A stretch of 30,399 bases of DNA from a virus, in IMG/VR virus record IMGVR_UViG_3300042691_000990, positions 1 to 30,399 of that record, one strand, 5' to 3'. The position numbers were made by a program, and so were the translations under genes. Of the stretch, positions 1 through 6,516 are shown piece by piece; the stretch's first letter is position 1, and each line of letters begins with the position of its first letter. The notes beneath the pieces are model-generated. The model had not been told where the DNA came from and ran no database searches. It saw only the letters and a list, made by a program, of their open reading frames with translations.

Positions 1-463
1 CAAGATAGATGAACATTGTGAAACGTCCAAAATAATGAATGTTGCTCAAACGCTTGTATGCGGCAATGTAAGTATCTTTTGGGTTGCTTGTGGCTAATTT
101 TTGGAAATAACCCTGTTGACTTTTGCCAATAATTTCTCGATACGATTTAAAACAGTTAACAAATTCATTGTTGCTTCTTACTCTTGCTCGGTCAGTTTGA
201 AAAACCAGTTTATTCCTATTGGCGACCCACCAGCGTTCAAGCCTGCCAACATCCACGTTTTGATAATCAGGAAATTCGTTGTAGATGTAAAAAACTGTTG
301 GGGCGCAATAACATGTAGCAAAAAGGAATGCAAGCCAATACCGCTGTTCAATATTTAATTCATATCGGTTGGAAACATAGGTCAAACAGTCGTTTTGCGG
401 ATCAATGTCGTTGGCAAAACTGCTTGCTTGGTGGAATGACAAGTATTCTTTCAAACCTTCCAT
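1..463 (-). CDS. HhH-like helical protein of the thymine-hypermodification type (partial, cut by window edge)
   Basis: An uninterrupted reading frame of 154 codons runs off the left edge. It starts at an ATG at 463 behind a GAGG Shine-Dalgarno and overlaps the end of the amidotransferase gene by 13 bases. The visible part is helical and aromatic-rich: an N-terminal segment MEGLKEYLSFHQ, then YVSNRYELNIEQRYWLAF, a YNEFPDY motif, and TDRARVRSNNEF. This resembles, from memory, the helix-hairpin-helix-like domains of phage thymine hypermodification (alpha-glutamyl/putrescinyl-thymine pyrophosphorylase, amino acid:DNA transferase, or the helical part of 5-hydroxymethyl-dU DNA kinase). These act on activated hydroxymethyluracil in DNA. 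The neighbouring kinase, GNAT and amidotransferase fit that role. The exact subfamily is uncertain and the C-terminus is not visible. Confidence 0.6.
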   Translation of the reverse strand, partial: MEGLKEYLSFHQASSFANDIDPQNDCLTYVSNRYELNIEQRYWLAFLFATCYCAPTVFYIYNEFPDYQNVDVGRLERWWVANRNKLVFQTDRARVRSNNEFVNCFKSYREIIGKSQQGYFQKLATSNPKDTYIAAYKRLSNIHYFGRFTMFIYL

Positions 464-1056
464 TCATAAACCTCGTAAGGGTTAAGTGGTTCGGGGTTCA
501 ATAAGGAACGCCGCAAAATGTCGGCTGTTGATGCGATGTAAGTGCATCCAAACTTAGTTGCTTTATATGCTGGTCTGCTTTCGTTTCTAAAAAACTGCAA
601 TGAATCTTTTTTTAATACAACGCCGCTATATGTGATGTTGCTGTTAAGTAAAGCCATTCTATCCTTGCTTTGCAACATGATTTCACCATCGTTGTCGGAT
701 TCCATCTCAATCTTGTAAGCGGTTTCCATTTCCGTTTTGGTTCGCATGTCGATAACGCCGTTGAAAGCCAAGAATTCATCTTTGTAGGACAAAGGCTGAT
801 TGTTAATTGCGGTTTTGTAATCTCCACTTGTGCTGTATCGACAATGACCAATCAATAACTTCGGAAATTTAGCCATTCCTTTTAACAAAGGCATCAGTTG
901 ATTTGATTTGTTAAGTACAGTTTCGCCCGAATGAAGATGCATTGCATAACCATAAGCATGCATACCTCGAATTTTTGATTCAATAAACAGGCGATGCAAA
1001 GTAGCAAACGCTTGTTCAGATGGTTGTGGGCATACGAATCCAATAATGGCGCACAA
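451..1056 (-). CDS. stand-alone class II glutamine amidotransferase (Ntn hydrolase)
   Basis: The 201-residue protein has the full class II glutaminase signature: the nucleophile Cys2 directly after the initiator, GHCRYSTSG at about 70-78 (Arg73, Thr76), NQPL at 86-89, the oxyanion-hole FNGVI at 98-102 and an acidic DNDGE at 121-125. The start is a TTG at 1056. It is fixed by the strong AAGGGG Shine-Dalgarno 8 bases upstream and by the need for Cys at position 2. There is no synthetase or isomerase domain, so it should release ammonia from glutamine for a partner enzyme. It sits between a GNAT gene and the HhH-like gene, so a role in amidating a modified base is a reasonable inference. A peptidase or other Ntn role is possible. 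Confidence 0.85.
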   Translation of the reverse strand: MCAIIGFVCPQPSEQAFATLHRLFIESKIRGMHAYGYAMHLHSGETVLNKSNQLMPLLKGMAKFPKLLIGHCRYSTSGDYKTAINNQPLSYKDEFLAFNGVIDMRTKTEMETAYKIEMESDNDGEIMLQSKDRMALLNSNITYSGVVLKKDSLQFFRNESRPAYKATKFGCTYIASTADILRRSLLNPEPLNPYEVYEWKV

Positions 1057-1068
1057 ACTGTATTCCCC

Positions 1069-1707
1069 TTATTTATTTTTTAGCAATGCTGGTCTTAACC
1101 AAGCTGAACCTACTGCTTGTATTGCTTTTTCTGTCTTTGTTTTCTTTTGAATTCCCCAACCATATGATTCAAGACTTTCCTTGACAAATTGCATTCTAAT
1201 TTTTTGAGCAGGCAATGCTTGAACAGGATTAATGATTGCAAAATTGCGATAAGATATTTGTTCTGACCTCGTAGCAAATAATTTTTGGTCTGAACGCAAT
1301 GAGCCTGTCGGGTCTACTGCCCACCAAATCAATCCATTTTTGTAGTGCCACGTTACCGAACTTGGCGTACATGACATTTTTAATCGCTCCGTTTTTTTTA
1401 TCTTAACAGCATACGCTATCCACGCATCCCAACAAGCTGATGCATAACCTTTGCCTTCACTGCCTTCAACTGTGACAATTTCATACAAATTTGCGTATTT
1501 GTCTTTGTTGAATGTTGCAAAAATTAAACAGACTATTTTTCCATCGATGATGTGTGCAAATGGTGGTGAGTTTTTGTAATTACCAAACCGAAACCACAAG
1601 GAATCTGCTGTTGCTAAAAATTTAGTATTTTTGCCAGCAATGCTGTTTGCAATCAAATTCTTAACTGTATTTGCGCCTACAAAAGCAAATTTGTCATTGC
1701 AATTCAT
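1069..1707 (-). CDS. GNAT-family acyltransferase, probably in DNA hypermodification
   Basis: This 212-residue protein has a central GNAT core: a beta-strand NLYEIVTVE followed by the acetyl-CoA pyrophosphate loop EGKGYASACW at about 83-92, then a helix. The C-terminal part of the fold includes WHYKNGLIWW. The ATG at 1707 follows AGGATAATATTAA and overlaps the kinase stop by 14 bases, so the two genes are probably translationally coupled. Similar GNATs are known in phage hypermodified-thymine gene clusters, where they are thought to act on the amine-bearing base. That assignment here rests on the neighbours. The substrate cannot be read from the sequence. Confidence 0.65.
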   Translation of the reverse strand: MNCNDKFAFVGANTVKNLIANSIAGKNTKFLATADSLWFRFGNYKNSPPFAHIIDGKIVCLIFATFNKDKYANLYEIVTVEGSEGKGYASACWDAWIAYAVKIKKTERLKMSCTPSSVTWHYKNGLIWWAVDPTGSLRSDQKLFATRSEQISYRNFAIINPVQALPAQKIRMQFVKESLESYGWGIQKKTKTEKAIQAVGSAWLRPALLKNK

Positions 1708-2158
1708 TTAATATTATCCTTTTGATTGCTGTATGTACCTCTTGTTCACTTTTGTTGTTGTCGACGATTTCCAAATTGAACGTATAAAATTTTTTTAATT
1801 GCGGTAATTTTTTTATGAAATTATGTTGGTGTTTAAAATTTATAGGGTCGTATTCGGTTGCACCTCGTTTAAGGCTTCTTTCTTTGACAGTTAAGGGTAA
1901 TGAATTCAAAACAATAATTGTTAAATCTGTAAGCCTACTGAATCGTAAAATAGATGGTTCACTTTGATAAATGCATCCATGTGCAATCATTTCAGATTTG
2001 CTAGATTTTATTGCTTTAACTAAATTGTCTACACTACCTATTGCATCTAGACCACTTTTGCCGCCTAAATAATTAAACTGTGGAAATTCTTTTTGCAATA
2101 GATTTGCCTGTGTAGTTTTTCCACAACCGAAATATCCAGCCAAGAAAAAACATTTCAT
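1694..2158 (-). CDS. small P-loop kinase (5-hydroxymethyl-dU DNA kinase-like or nucleotide kinase)
   Basis: The 154-residue protein opens with MKCFFLAGYFGCGKTTQ, a Walker A motif (G8 to T15) of the AAA/nucleotide-kinase type. An NLLQKEFP helix follows, with a later VKERSLKRGATEYDP segment that could be a LID region. The start ATG overlaps the stop of the ParB-like gene as ATGA, which suggests coupled translation. In characterised phages, a P-loop kinase phosphorylates hydroxymethyl-dU in DNA before amino groups are attached. The adjacent HhH-like, GNAT and ParB-like genes make this the favoured role. It could instead be an ordinary nucleotide or RNA-end kinase. Confidence 0.65.
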   Translation of the reverse strand: MKCFFLAGYFGCGKTTQANLLQKEFPQFNYLGGKSGLDAIGSVDNLVKAIKSSKSEMIAHGCIYQSEPSILRFSRLTDLTIIVLNSLPLTVKERSLKRGATEYDPINFKHQHNFIKKLPQLKKFYTFNLEIVDNNKSEQEVHTAIKRIILNELQ

Positions 2159-2772
2159 TTGTTCAGCTTATTTTTTTCATTCTTTAAAAAGTTAATCAGC
2201 ATCATTCCGACATAGGCTTTTTCTTCACGCCAAAACTTAACCAATTCTTGCGCTTCTTCGTAATGTTCAGGTTCAAATTCAATTTGAATTGCCTTACGAA
2301 CACCTTTTGCCATGTCATCAAGCTGTGCGTCAATTTCTTCGTCATCCAACACAGAGTAATCAACATCACCATCTTTTAATTCCGATGGGTCAAACGCCAG
2401 CAAATTAATGTCGAACCCTGCTTCACGCAAATCACCAATTTCAAGCGCCAGCATTTGCTCATCCCATCCGCTGTTAAGGGCAATCTTGTTGTCGGCGATT
2501 ACATAGGCACGTTTCTGTGATTCTGTTAAGTATGCGAGGTCAATGGTTGGCACTTCTTGCATTCCCAACAAAAAAGCGGCTTCAAAACGACCATGACCAG
2601 CAATGATGCCGTTTGTGCCATCTAAAAGGATTGGCTGTGTCCAGCCGAATTCTTTGATGCTGGATGCAATTTGCGCGATTTGACTACTGCTGTGAGTCCT
2701 ACTGTTTCTCGCGTATGGAATTAAATCTTTGAGTGGGCGATAAACAATCTTCAATTTTTGCTGTGTTGTCAT
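2155..2772 (-). CDS. ParB/Srx-fold nuclease-like protein
   Basis: The 205-residue protein has an N-terminal ParB-like domain: a LKDLIPYARNSRTHS opening, a helix, then GWTQPILLD and the NGIIAGHGRFEAA motif at about 54-66, where Gly59 to Arg62 corresponds to the phosphate-binding GxxR of the family. Residues 84-110 (SQKRAYVIADNKIALNSGW) match the usual continuation in phage ParB-methylase fusions. No methylase motif follows. An acidic linker leads to a small C-terminal helical domain from about residue 160. The start follows AAAGGATAAAAC. The protein probably binds or nicks DNA within the modification operon. Chromosome-type partitioning is unlikely because no ParA is visible. Confidence 0.75.
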   Translation of the reverse strand: MTTQQKLKIVYRPLKDLIPYARNSRTHSSSQIAQIASSIKEFGWTQPILLDGTNGIIAGHGRFEAAFLLGMQEVPTIDLAYLTESQKRAYVIADNKIALNSGWDEQMLALEIGDLREAGFDINLLAFDPSELKDGDVDYSVLDDEEIDAQLDDMAKGVRKAIQIEFEPEHYEEAQELVKFWREEKAYVGMMLINFLKNEKNKLNK

Positions 2773-2786
2773 GTTTTATCCTTTCG

Positions 2787-3191
2787 TTAAGCCAAGAATC
2801 TTAACTTATAAAGTGTGCTGTTAATTAAGTTGGCAATGTTGTCAATCTCGTTTTGCAATTCGCTGTCTTGTGGAAAGCCGTTTGCTCTGCGTAATGTTTG
2901 CACATCTTCTTTTAAATATTCCAAATATTCTATTGGGTTCATGTCAGGCATTAAAACAGCAGTGGCAGGGTATTTTGTCAGCAAGCCATACTTGCCTTGA
3001 AATGCTTCAACAAAACTGTCCACAAGGTCGCCAATGCCATCGTAGAACGCACCAAGTGCCATGTGCTGACTGTAACTGCGGCTTTGCAAATGCAAAATGT
3101 GTCCAGTAGTTACGCTGTTAAGCAAACACATTGTAAAGTCCATTACAGGGTCTGCTTGCTTAGCTTCTACGCTGGCGGTAAATTTAACCAT
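2787..3191 (-). CDS. ferritin/Dps-like small phage protein (DUF5856-like)
   Basis: This is a 134-residue helical protein. Residues about 28-66 contain HILHLQSRSYSQH, ALGAFYDGIGDLVDSF and EAFQGKYG. The spacing of His, Asp and Glu recalls the first helices of Dps or bacterioferritin-type four-helix bundles. Small ferritin-like proteins of this kind (DUF5856, recalled from memory) occur in tailed phages without a known role. The start ATG follows a strong AAAGGGGATTCCA. The gene sits alone between two short gaps inside the modification operon. Iron binding or DNA protection is a guess from the fold. Confidence 0.5.
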   Translation of the reverse strand: MVKFTASVEAKQADPVMDFTMCLLNSVTTGHILHLQSRSYSQHMALGAFYDGIGDLVDSFVEAFQGKYGLLTKYPATAVLMPDMNPIEYLEYLKEDVQTLRRANGFPQDSELQNEIDNIANLINSTLYKLRFLA

Positions 3192-3206
3192 TGGAATCCC
3201 CTTTTG

Positions 3207-3533
3207 TTAATTGTCCGACAGCGGGTCAGGCGTGTCAATCAGTATCAAATCTTTTGCCGCCAATTCAGCCCATGTTTTAGTTAACGCATCCAAAAACATT
3301 TTTTGCTTCTGTTCTTTTGTTAATGTATGTCCAGCATCCAAATCGTGATGACAAGCAAAGCACAATGCCGCGCTAAAGTGGTCAGAAGCTTTTATACCGC
3401 GCCCTTTGCCATGAACTGATAGGTTGCTATGCGCCGCTTGCGTTTGCCCCTCTAAGCCGCAATTTTGGCAAGGCAATGATGCAACATTTTTTAAATGCTT
3501 TTTACTGCGCCAGTATTGGAATTTTGCTCTCAT
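3207..3533 (-). CDS. HNH-like zinc protein (DUF1364-type)
   Basis: The 108-residue protein carries Cys22-x2-Cys25, then AAHS with His35, a GKGRGIKASD loop, and Cys58-x2-Cys61-His62-His63. That is the pattern of DUF1364/HNH-like proteins found among phage recombination genes, with a beta-beta-alpha-metal nuclease core and a structural zinc. The start overlaps the upstream gene as ATGA. Such proteins are thought to be small nucleases in phage replication or recombination. Catalysis is not proven by the motif alone. Confidence 0.65.
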   Translation of the reverse strand: MRAKFQYWRSKKHLKNVASLPCQNCGLEGQTQAAHSNLSVHGKGRGIKASDHFSAALCFACHHDLDAGHTLTKEQKQKMFLDALTKTWAELAAKDLILIDTPDPLSDN

Positions 3534-4036
3534 GTAATGTGGACAACCCTATGGTTATTTGACCTAATGTAATTGCCTGTTTTTTCTATCATGCGTTCAT
3601 ATTCTGACCGACTAATGCTTGTGCGTTGTAAATCATGCAAAGCGTAAAGTTCTTTTATGTATCTGATGCCTGTGCCTGTTAAGCCCATCTTGCGTGTTTT
3701 TTCGTAACGATGTGCGGCTTCTTCCATTTCCTTTTGCACAATTTCGCAAACTGCAAGCACTTCAATTCCAATGCCGTTTGTTGCCATTGTTTCTGCAATG
3801 TTAAGCATATCCACCAATGCTCGCCAATCAGCAGTAGTGCCATTGCCTTTAACCATGCTTTCAATTGCGCTTAACTCTCCAAATCTAACCTTATCCAATT
3901 TGTCTTCAGCAGTAATTGCCGCGCCAGTAATAGCGTATTCAATGGGGTTAACTTTGTTCCAAATTTTTCGGCGACATTGTTTTCTCACTCTGTTGCTCTG
4001 CCTTCCATTCTTGCGTTGGCTTGTTCTGTGCGCCAT
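3530..4036 (-). CDS. hypothetical phage protein, basic N-terminus
   Basis: I do not recognise the family. The 168-residue protein begins with a strongly basic stretch (HRTSQRKNGRQSNRVRKQ) and then NPIEYAITGAAI, followed by a predominantly helical body. It overlaps the preceding gene by 52 bases, so its first 17 residues are read from the same DNA as that gene's C-terminus. No ATG, GTG or TTG nearer the conserved-looking body was found. The 3' end overlaps the HNH-like gene by 4 bases. Position and charge suggest a nucleic-acid-linked role, but that is inference. Confidence 0.7.
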   Translation of the reverse strand: MAHRTSQRKNGRQSNRVRKQCRRKIWNKVNPIEYAITGAAITAEDKLDKVRFGELSAIESMVKGNGTTADWRALVDMLNIAETMATNGIGIEVLAVCEIVQKEMEEAAHRYEKTRKMGLTGTGIRYIKELYALHDLQRTSISRSEYERMIEKTGNYIRSNNHRVVHIT

Positions 4037-4317
4037 ATGTCAGTTCTCATTCTTGCCGCTTCTAAATGCCATTTCAAAGTTTCTTCAACTTCAATAGCCG
4101 CCGCCAAACCTTCAAGCAGTTCTAAATAATCAGGGTGCGAATATGCTTCGCGTTCTTGTGCGTTAGCGGCTTCTATGCCTTTAAGCAATGCGTCTTTCAT
4201 TAACAATGCTTTTTTGCTTTTTCTAAATTCTTCAAGATATACACGCTTGCTTTTTGCTTTTGCAAATGCTGGTGAATTTTTTATGATGAAGTCAACAGCT
4301 TGATGTGGTGCATTCAT
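3985..4317 (-). CDS. hypothetical helical phage protein
   Basis: A 110-residue, highly helical and charged protein starts at an ATG at 4317 behind the strong Shine-Dalgarno AGGAGAACG. That site also covers the stop of the VRR-NUC gene (TAAATG junction). The sequence resembles small phage proteins that contain several aligned charged helices (for example FRKSKKALLMKDALLKG and ETLKWHLEAARMRTDIWRTE). No catalytic motif is visible. A packaging, recombination-mediator or other DNA-metabolism role cannot be decided. Confidence 0.75.
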   Translation of the reverse strand: MNAPHQAVDFIIKNSPAFAKAKSKRVYLEEFRKSKKALLMKDALLKGIEAANAQEREAYSHPDYLELLEGLAAAIEVEETLKWHLEAARMRTDIWRTEQANARMEGRATE

Positions 4318-4605
4318 TTATCGTTCTCCTAAAATTTTTAATGCTTGCTCAATTGAACGCACAACATGAACTGGCGAGCCTGTCCACGCATCGTGCCATT
4401 TTTTTTGGTCTTCAGTTAACAATTGCTTGCTAGGCACATTAGAGCCATCTTTTATCTCCATCAAATACAAAATGCCGTGATAACCAACAAGCAAATCAGG
4501 ACAGCCCTTGCCTATGCTTGCCAACGATTGAACGCTTGCGCCCACTTTGCGTAAAGCATCAACTACTTCAGCTTGATTTCGGTCAACTTTTGCCGCTGTT
4601 CTCAT
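4318..4605 (-). CDS. VRR-NUC domain endonuclease
   Basis: The 95-residue protein is a complete minimal VRR-NUC (PD-(D/E)xK) nuclease. A helix with NQAEVVDALRKVGA leads into GCPDLLVGYHG (Asp37), then LYLMEIKDG (Glu50, Lys52), and a C-terminal helix with LTEDQKKWHDAW. Stand-alone VRR-NUC proteins in phages are structure-specific nucleases that can act on Holliday junctions. The ATG at 4605 follows AAAGGCTATGA and overlaps the preceding small gene. It fits the recombination set with the ERF protein elsewhere in the window. Confidence 0.9.
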   Translation of the reverse strand: MRTAAKVDRNQAEVVDALRKVGASVQSLASIGKGCPDLLVGYHGILYLMEIKDGSNVPSKQLLTEDQKKWHDAWTGSPVHVVRSIEQALKILGER

Positions 4606-4804
4606 TCATAGCCTTTGTTAAGTCATCAGCAATACCGCGCCACAATTTGCTAGGGTCTGCATCAAGTCGTTTTGCTTCGTACCAAGCATATTGTTTTGCG
4701 CCTTTCAGTCCAGCCATCCAAATCAAATGTTGTAGTGATTTCTTGTAAATCTCCTGTTGTGAAAAGTGCTTCGTTGATTGCGCTTGGTCTTGTGTTTTGT
4801 CCAT
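4583..4804 (-). CDS. small hypothetical phage protein (overlaps 61-residue ORF)
   Basis: The 73-residue frame contains IWMAGLKGAKQYAWYEAK and LWRGIADDLTKAMNE, a pattern that looks like a conserved phage protein. The start codon at 4804 has only a weak GTAAAAG upstream. More than half of it overlaps the 61-residue ORF in another frame. It ends 23 bases inside the VRR-NUC gene, as is common in this operon. It may be an independent gene, or the second half of one protein joined to the 61-residue ORF by frameshifting. Confidence 0.55.
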   Translation of the reverse strand: MDKTQDQAQSTKHFSQQEIYKKSLQHLIWMAGLKGAKQYAWYEAKRLDADPSKLWRGIADDLTKAMNENSGKS

Positions 4805-4847
4805 CTTTTACGGCATCCAAAAGTTTGTTGGCTTCTTCTATTGTCAT
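4662..4847 (-). CDS. small hypothetical phage protein, ATGA-coupled to the Mom-like gene
   Basis: The 61-residue frame starts at an ATG that overlaps the stop of the Mom-like gene as ATGA, a strong sign of a real, coupled start. Its first half (MTIEEANKLLDAVKDG, then AINEALFTTGDL) reads like a genuine small phage protein. Its second half (after about residue 42) loses that character, while the overlapping 73-residue frame becomes protein-like there. The true product may be short or frameshifted. Confidence 0.5.
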   Translation of the reverse strand: MTIEEANKLLDAVKDGQNTRPSAINEALFTTGDLQEITTTFDLDGWTERRKTICLVRSKTT

Positions 4848-5647
4848 GTTCTTTTTAAGTATGGTTTTATTAAGTGTGCAATGGCATCTAAATGTTGTTT
4901 TTGAATTTGTTTTGTGCCTCTAAAAGCAAAATATCTTCCTTTGCTATGTTGTTTTATTTTTTGTACTGTCGGGAAATACTTAACTACATTTTCAAATTTT
5001 GTGTCCCCACAAATTGCTCTAATACTTCTAGCAGTCCAAATTTTGCCGTTAATTAACCATCCATCTCTATCTAATTTTTTGCTTTTTACGTTAGGGTTTC
5101 CATCACGCATTGAGCCAACATAAGCAAATCCACACGCCTGATAAATTGTTCCAATTTCACCAGCGGCTTCATCTACTGTGCAAGTTATGACTTCATATTT
5201 TGATGGCAACATTTTCATGCTTTGCCTAATCAATTTACTTGCGCTATGTGGGTGCGCCCAATGAACACAAGCGCCTCTACTTAACAAAATCATTTTGCCT
5301 TCGTATCCGTATTTACTCCAATCAGCGCCAGCCGTGCCTTTTTCTCTAGAAATTTTGCCAAGGTTTTCTGAATACTCAGGTCCATAACAAACTACACCAG
5401 CACAAAAGCCTTCAAAAAAAATTCCGTAAGAATGCCAAACTACAGCAGGCATACAGCCCAACCACTCGTAATCTTCAATTATTTTTTGTGCCAGCCCATA
5501 AGTCACTTCTTTGATTTCGGCTTTTTTTATGTCTACATCAATGTTTTCCCACCAATTTCCAAGCAAGTCAGAATCGGAATTCTCTATGCGTCTTTTTTCT
5601 CTAATTTGCTTTTGCCAAGCAACTGAATTGTCTAGAAGTAAATTCAT
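4844..5647 (-). CDS. Mom-like DNA-modification acyltransferase
   Basis: The 267-residue protein matches the Mom family, which modifies adenine in phage Mu DNA and has a GNAT-like fold. Recognisable segments are LSRGACVHWAHPHSASKLI in the middle and TCTVDEAAGEIGTIYQACGF followed by YVGSM. These correspond to the family's SR...S..L block and its GxIGTIY block. The ATG at 5647 lies 4 bases after the preceding stop. A GTG at 5665 in the same frame would add 6 residues but has no clear Shine-Dalgarno. The enzyme probably protects phage DNA from restriction. The exact base product is unknown, and no Com-like translational activator was seen. Confidence 0.8.
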   Translation of the reverse strand: MNLLLDNSVAWQKQIREKRRIENSDSDLLGNWWENIDVDIKKAEIKEVTYGLAQKIIEDYEWLGCMPAVVWHSYGIFFEGFCAGVVCYGPEYSENLGKISREKGTAGADWSKYGYEGKMILLSRGACVHWAHPHSASKLIRQSMKMLPSKYEVITCTVDEAAGEIGTIYQACGFAYVGSMRDGNPNVKSKKLDRDGWLINGKIWTARSIRAICGDTKFENVVKYFPTVQKIKQHSKGRYFAFRGTKQIQKQHLDAIAHLIKPYLKRT

Positions 5648-5651
5648 GAAC

Positions 5652-6107
5652 TCAAATCTTTCCACGCAATTTGTCTAAATTTGAACGAATGTAATCGGGC
5701 ATAGGAACAGCTCTTTGGCGGTCTTTTTCAAGTTGCAGTAGGTAGGGGTCAATTTGTGTTTTTGTGGGCAAATCGGGTACTTCTGCGCCATCCCAACGCT
5801 GTTGATTCAGATAGACCAAAGGGGCTGGAATAAATGCGCCGTTGCCCTTTAGCCATTGCTCTGTTGTCTTCATCCAAACAACGTGCTTAATGATTTGGTC
5901 GGCAGAGTGTTCGCAAAGATACTTTGCCCATTTTTCTTCGCATTGCTTTTTTGCACCTTTGCGCGGTGTTGATGGGTACGCTTTCCAAAATCTATCAAAT
6001 CCACTTTCAAACATTTGAATCTCCATAGGTTTAGCTAGGGTGGATACCAGCAGTATCCTACCTTCTCCATCTCTGTTTACTTTGTTTAATTTATCTTCAT
6101 TGTTCAT
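5652..6107 (-). CDS. replication-associated phage protein (helicase-loader/replication-initiator-like)
   Basis: The 151-residue protein holds the motif FDRFWKAYPSTPRKGAKK near residues 36-51, then WMKTTEQWLKGNGAFIPAPLVYLNQQRWD. This block recurs in phage replication proteins of the DnaT/DnaD-tail and replisome-organiser type. ATG 6107 is chosen because AAAGAATTAAAA directly precedes it, close to the window's ribosome-site consensus. A TTG 15 bases further upstream has no such site. It is the first gene of the leftward operon. A loader of host helicase is the likely role, but the N-terminal winged-helix part of larger homologs is absent. Confidence 0.6.
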   Translation of the reverse strand: MNNEDKLNKVNRDGEGRILLVSTLAKPMEIQMFESGFDRFWKAYPSTPRKGAKKQCEEKWAKYLCEHSADQIIKHVVWMKTTEQWLKGNGAFIPAPLVYLNQQRWDGAEVPDLPTKTQIDPYLLQLEKDRQRAVPMPDYIRSNLDKLRGKI

Positions 6108-6319
6108 TTTTAATTCTTTCAATCACAAAGACCAAGTGCGCTTGACGGGTTAATTCACTTATACACAAAGCCTAGTTTTCCACCTGAGTTACTTTGTGCT
6201 TTAACAGTCGCTTAACCAACGCTGTTCACATTTTTCACAGGGGTGTATCTGTGTGCGGTGTTTCTTGGGTTCAGTCCATGCAGACCATTTGCTAACGCGC
6301 CCTGACGATCTTGTCGCCA
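6108..6319 (-). other. leader/intergenic region upstream of the leftward operon
   Basis: No coding region is supported here. It holds a CACAAAG (6164-6170) ... CTTTGTG (6192-6198) inverted repeat and another CACAAAG at 6124-6130. A TATAAG -10-like hexamer on the minus strand lies at 6163-6158, without a convincing -35. It lies between the candidate small RNA terminator and the replication gene, so it is the likely promoter/operator area for the leftward operon. Confidence 0.4.
6124..6198. repeat. CACAAAG/CTTTGTG repeat cluster
   Basis: There are three copies of a 7-base word: CACAAAG at 6124-6130 and 6164-6170, and its reverse complement CTTTGTG at 6192-6198. The last two form a 7-bp dyad with a 21-base loop. 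The location in front of the leftward operon suggests an operator or mRNA leader hairpin. The repeats are short and could be chance. Confidence 0.35.
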
Positions 6320-6481
6320 AAAGAAAAAACCCCGCAAGATGCTCTGTGGTCTTGGCTCTTGGCGAGAGCAACAGCAAGACGATTGAACAGAGGTCAAAAG
6401 ACTCGCTTGCCGTACGACAAGACCACACAGTACCCTGCGGGGTTTACATCCTCTGTTCAACGCCTTGATGCCACTCAAGAC
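6320..6481 (-). ncRNA. candidate pseudoknotted small RNA with own promoter and intrinsic terminator
   Basis: Read on the minus strand, three long perfect pairings lie within 140 bases: an 11-bp stem (6450-6460 with 6383-6393), a 10-bp stem (6436-6445 with 6327-6336) and a 10-bp stem (6418-6427 with 6345-6354). The first crosses the other two, giving a pseudoknot. Local hairpins add to this: 6464-6468 with 6475-6479 near the 5' end, 6355-6359 with 6365-6369, and 6374-6378 with 6406-6410. The last long stem ends in GCGGGGTTTTTTCTTTT on the minus strand, a terminator-like U tract. A promoter lies just upstream. No plausible protein is encoded. I do not recognise it as 6S, tmRNA, RNase P or a known ribozyme. 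Confidence 0.7.
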
Positions 6482-6487
6482 GCGCGA

Positions 6488-6516
6488 ATTATGCATCAAT
6501 TTTGCACAGTTGGAAA
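6488..6516 (-). promoter_or_regulatory. promoter for the candidate small RNA
   Basis: On the minus strand, TTTCCA (6516-6511, 4 of 6 matches to TTGACA) is followed after exactly 17 bases by CATAAT (6493-6488, 5 of 6 matches to TATAAT). Transcription would start near 6481, just before the RNA's first hairpin. The promoter overlaps the 3' end of the HTH gene. Confidence 0.55.

Noticed and set aside
101-358. 85-codon plus-strand frame at the left edge
   Set aside because: It overlaps the well-supported, open-ended minus-strand HhH-like gene and has no family-like motif.
3530-4317. Antisense frames opposite the small leftward genes
   Set aside because: They are mirrored composition of the coding strand and lack start sites; the minus-strand genes are contiguous and overlapped.
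6320-6481. HDV-like ribozyme for the pseudoknotted RNA
   Set aside because: The order of stems is similar to a nested pseudoknot, but the second hairpin abuts the following stem with no J4/2 catalytic-C strand, and stem lengths are unlike HDV.
6320-6481. 6S RNA, tmRNA or RNase P RNA
   Set aside because: It is not a single long hairpin with a central bubble, has no tRNA-like acceptor or tag reading frame, and lacks RNase P core sequences.
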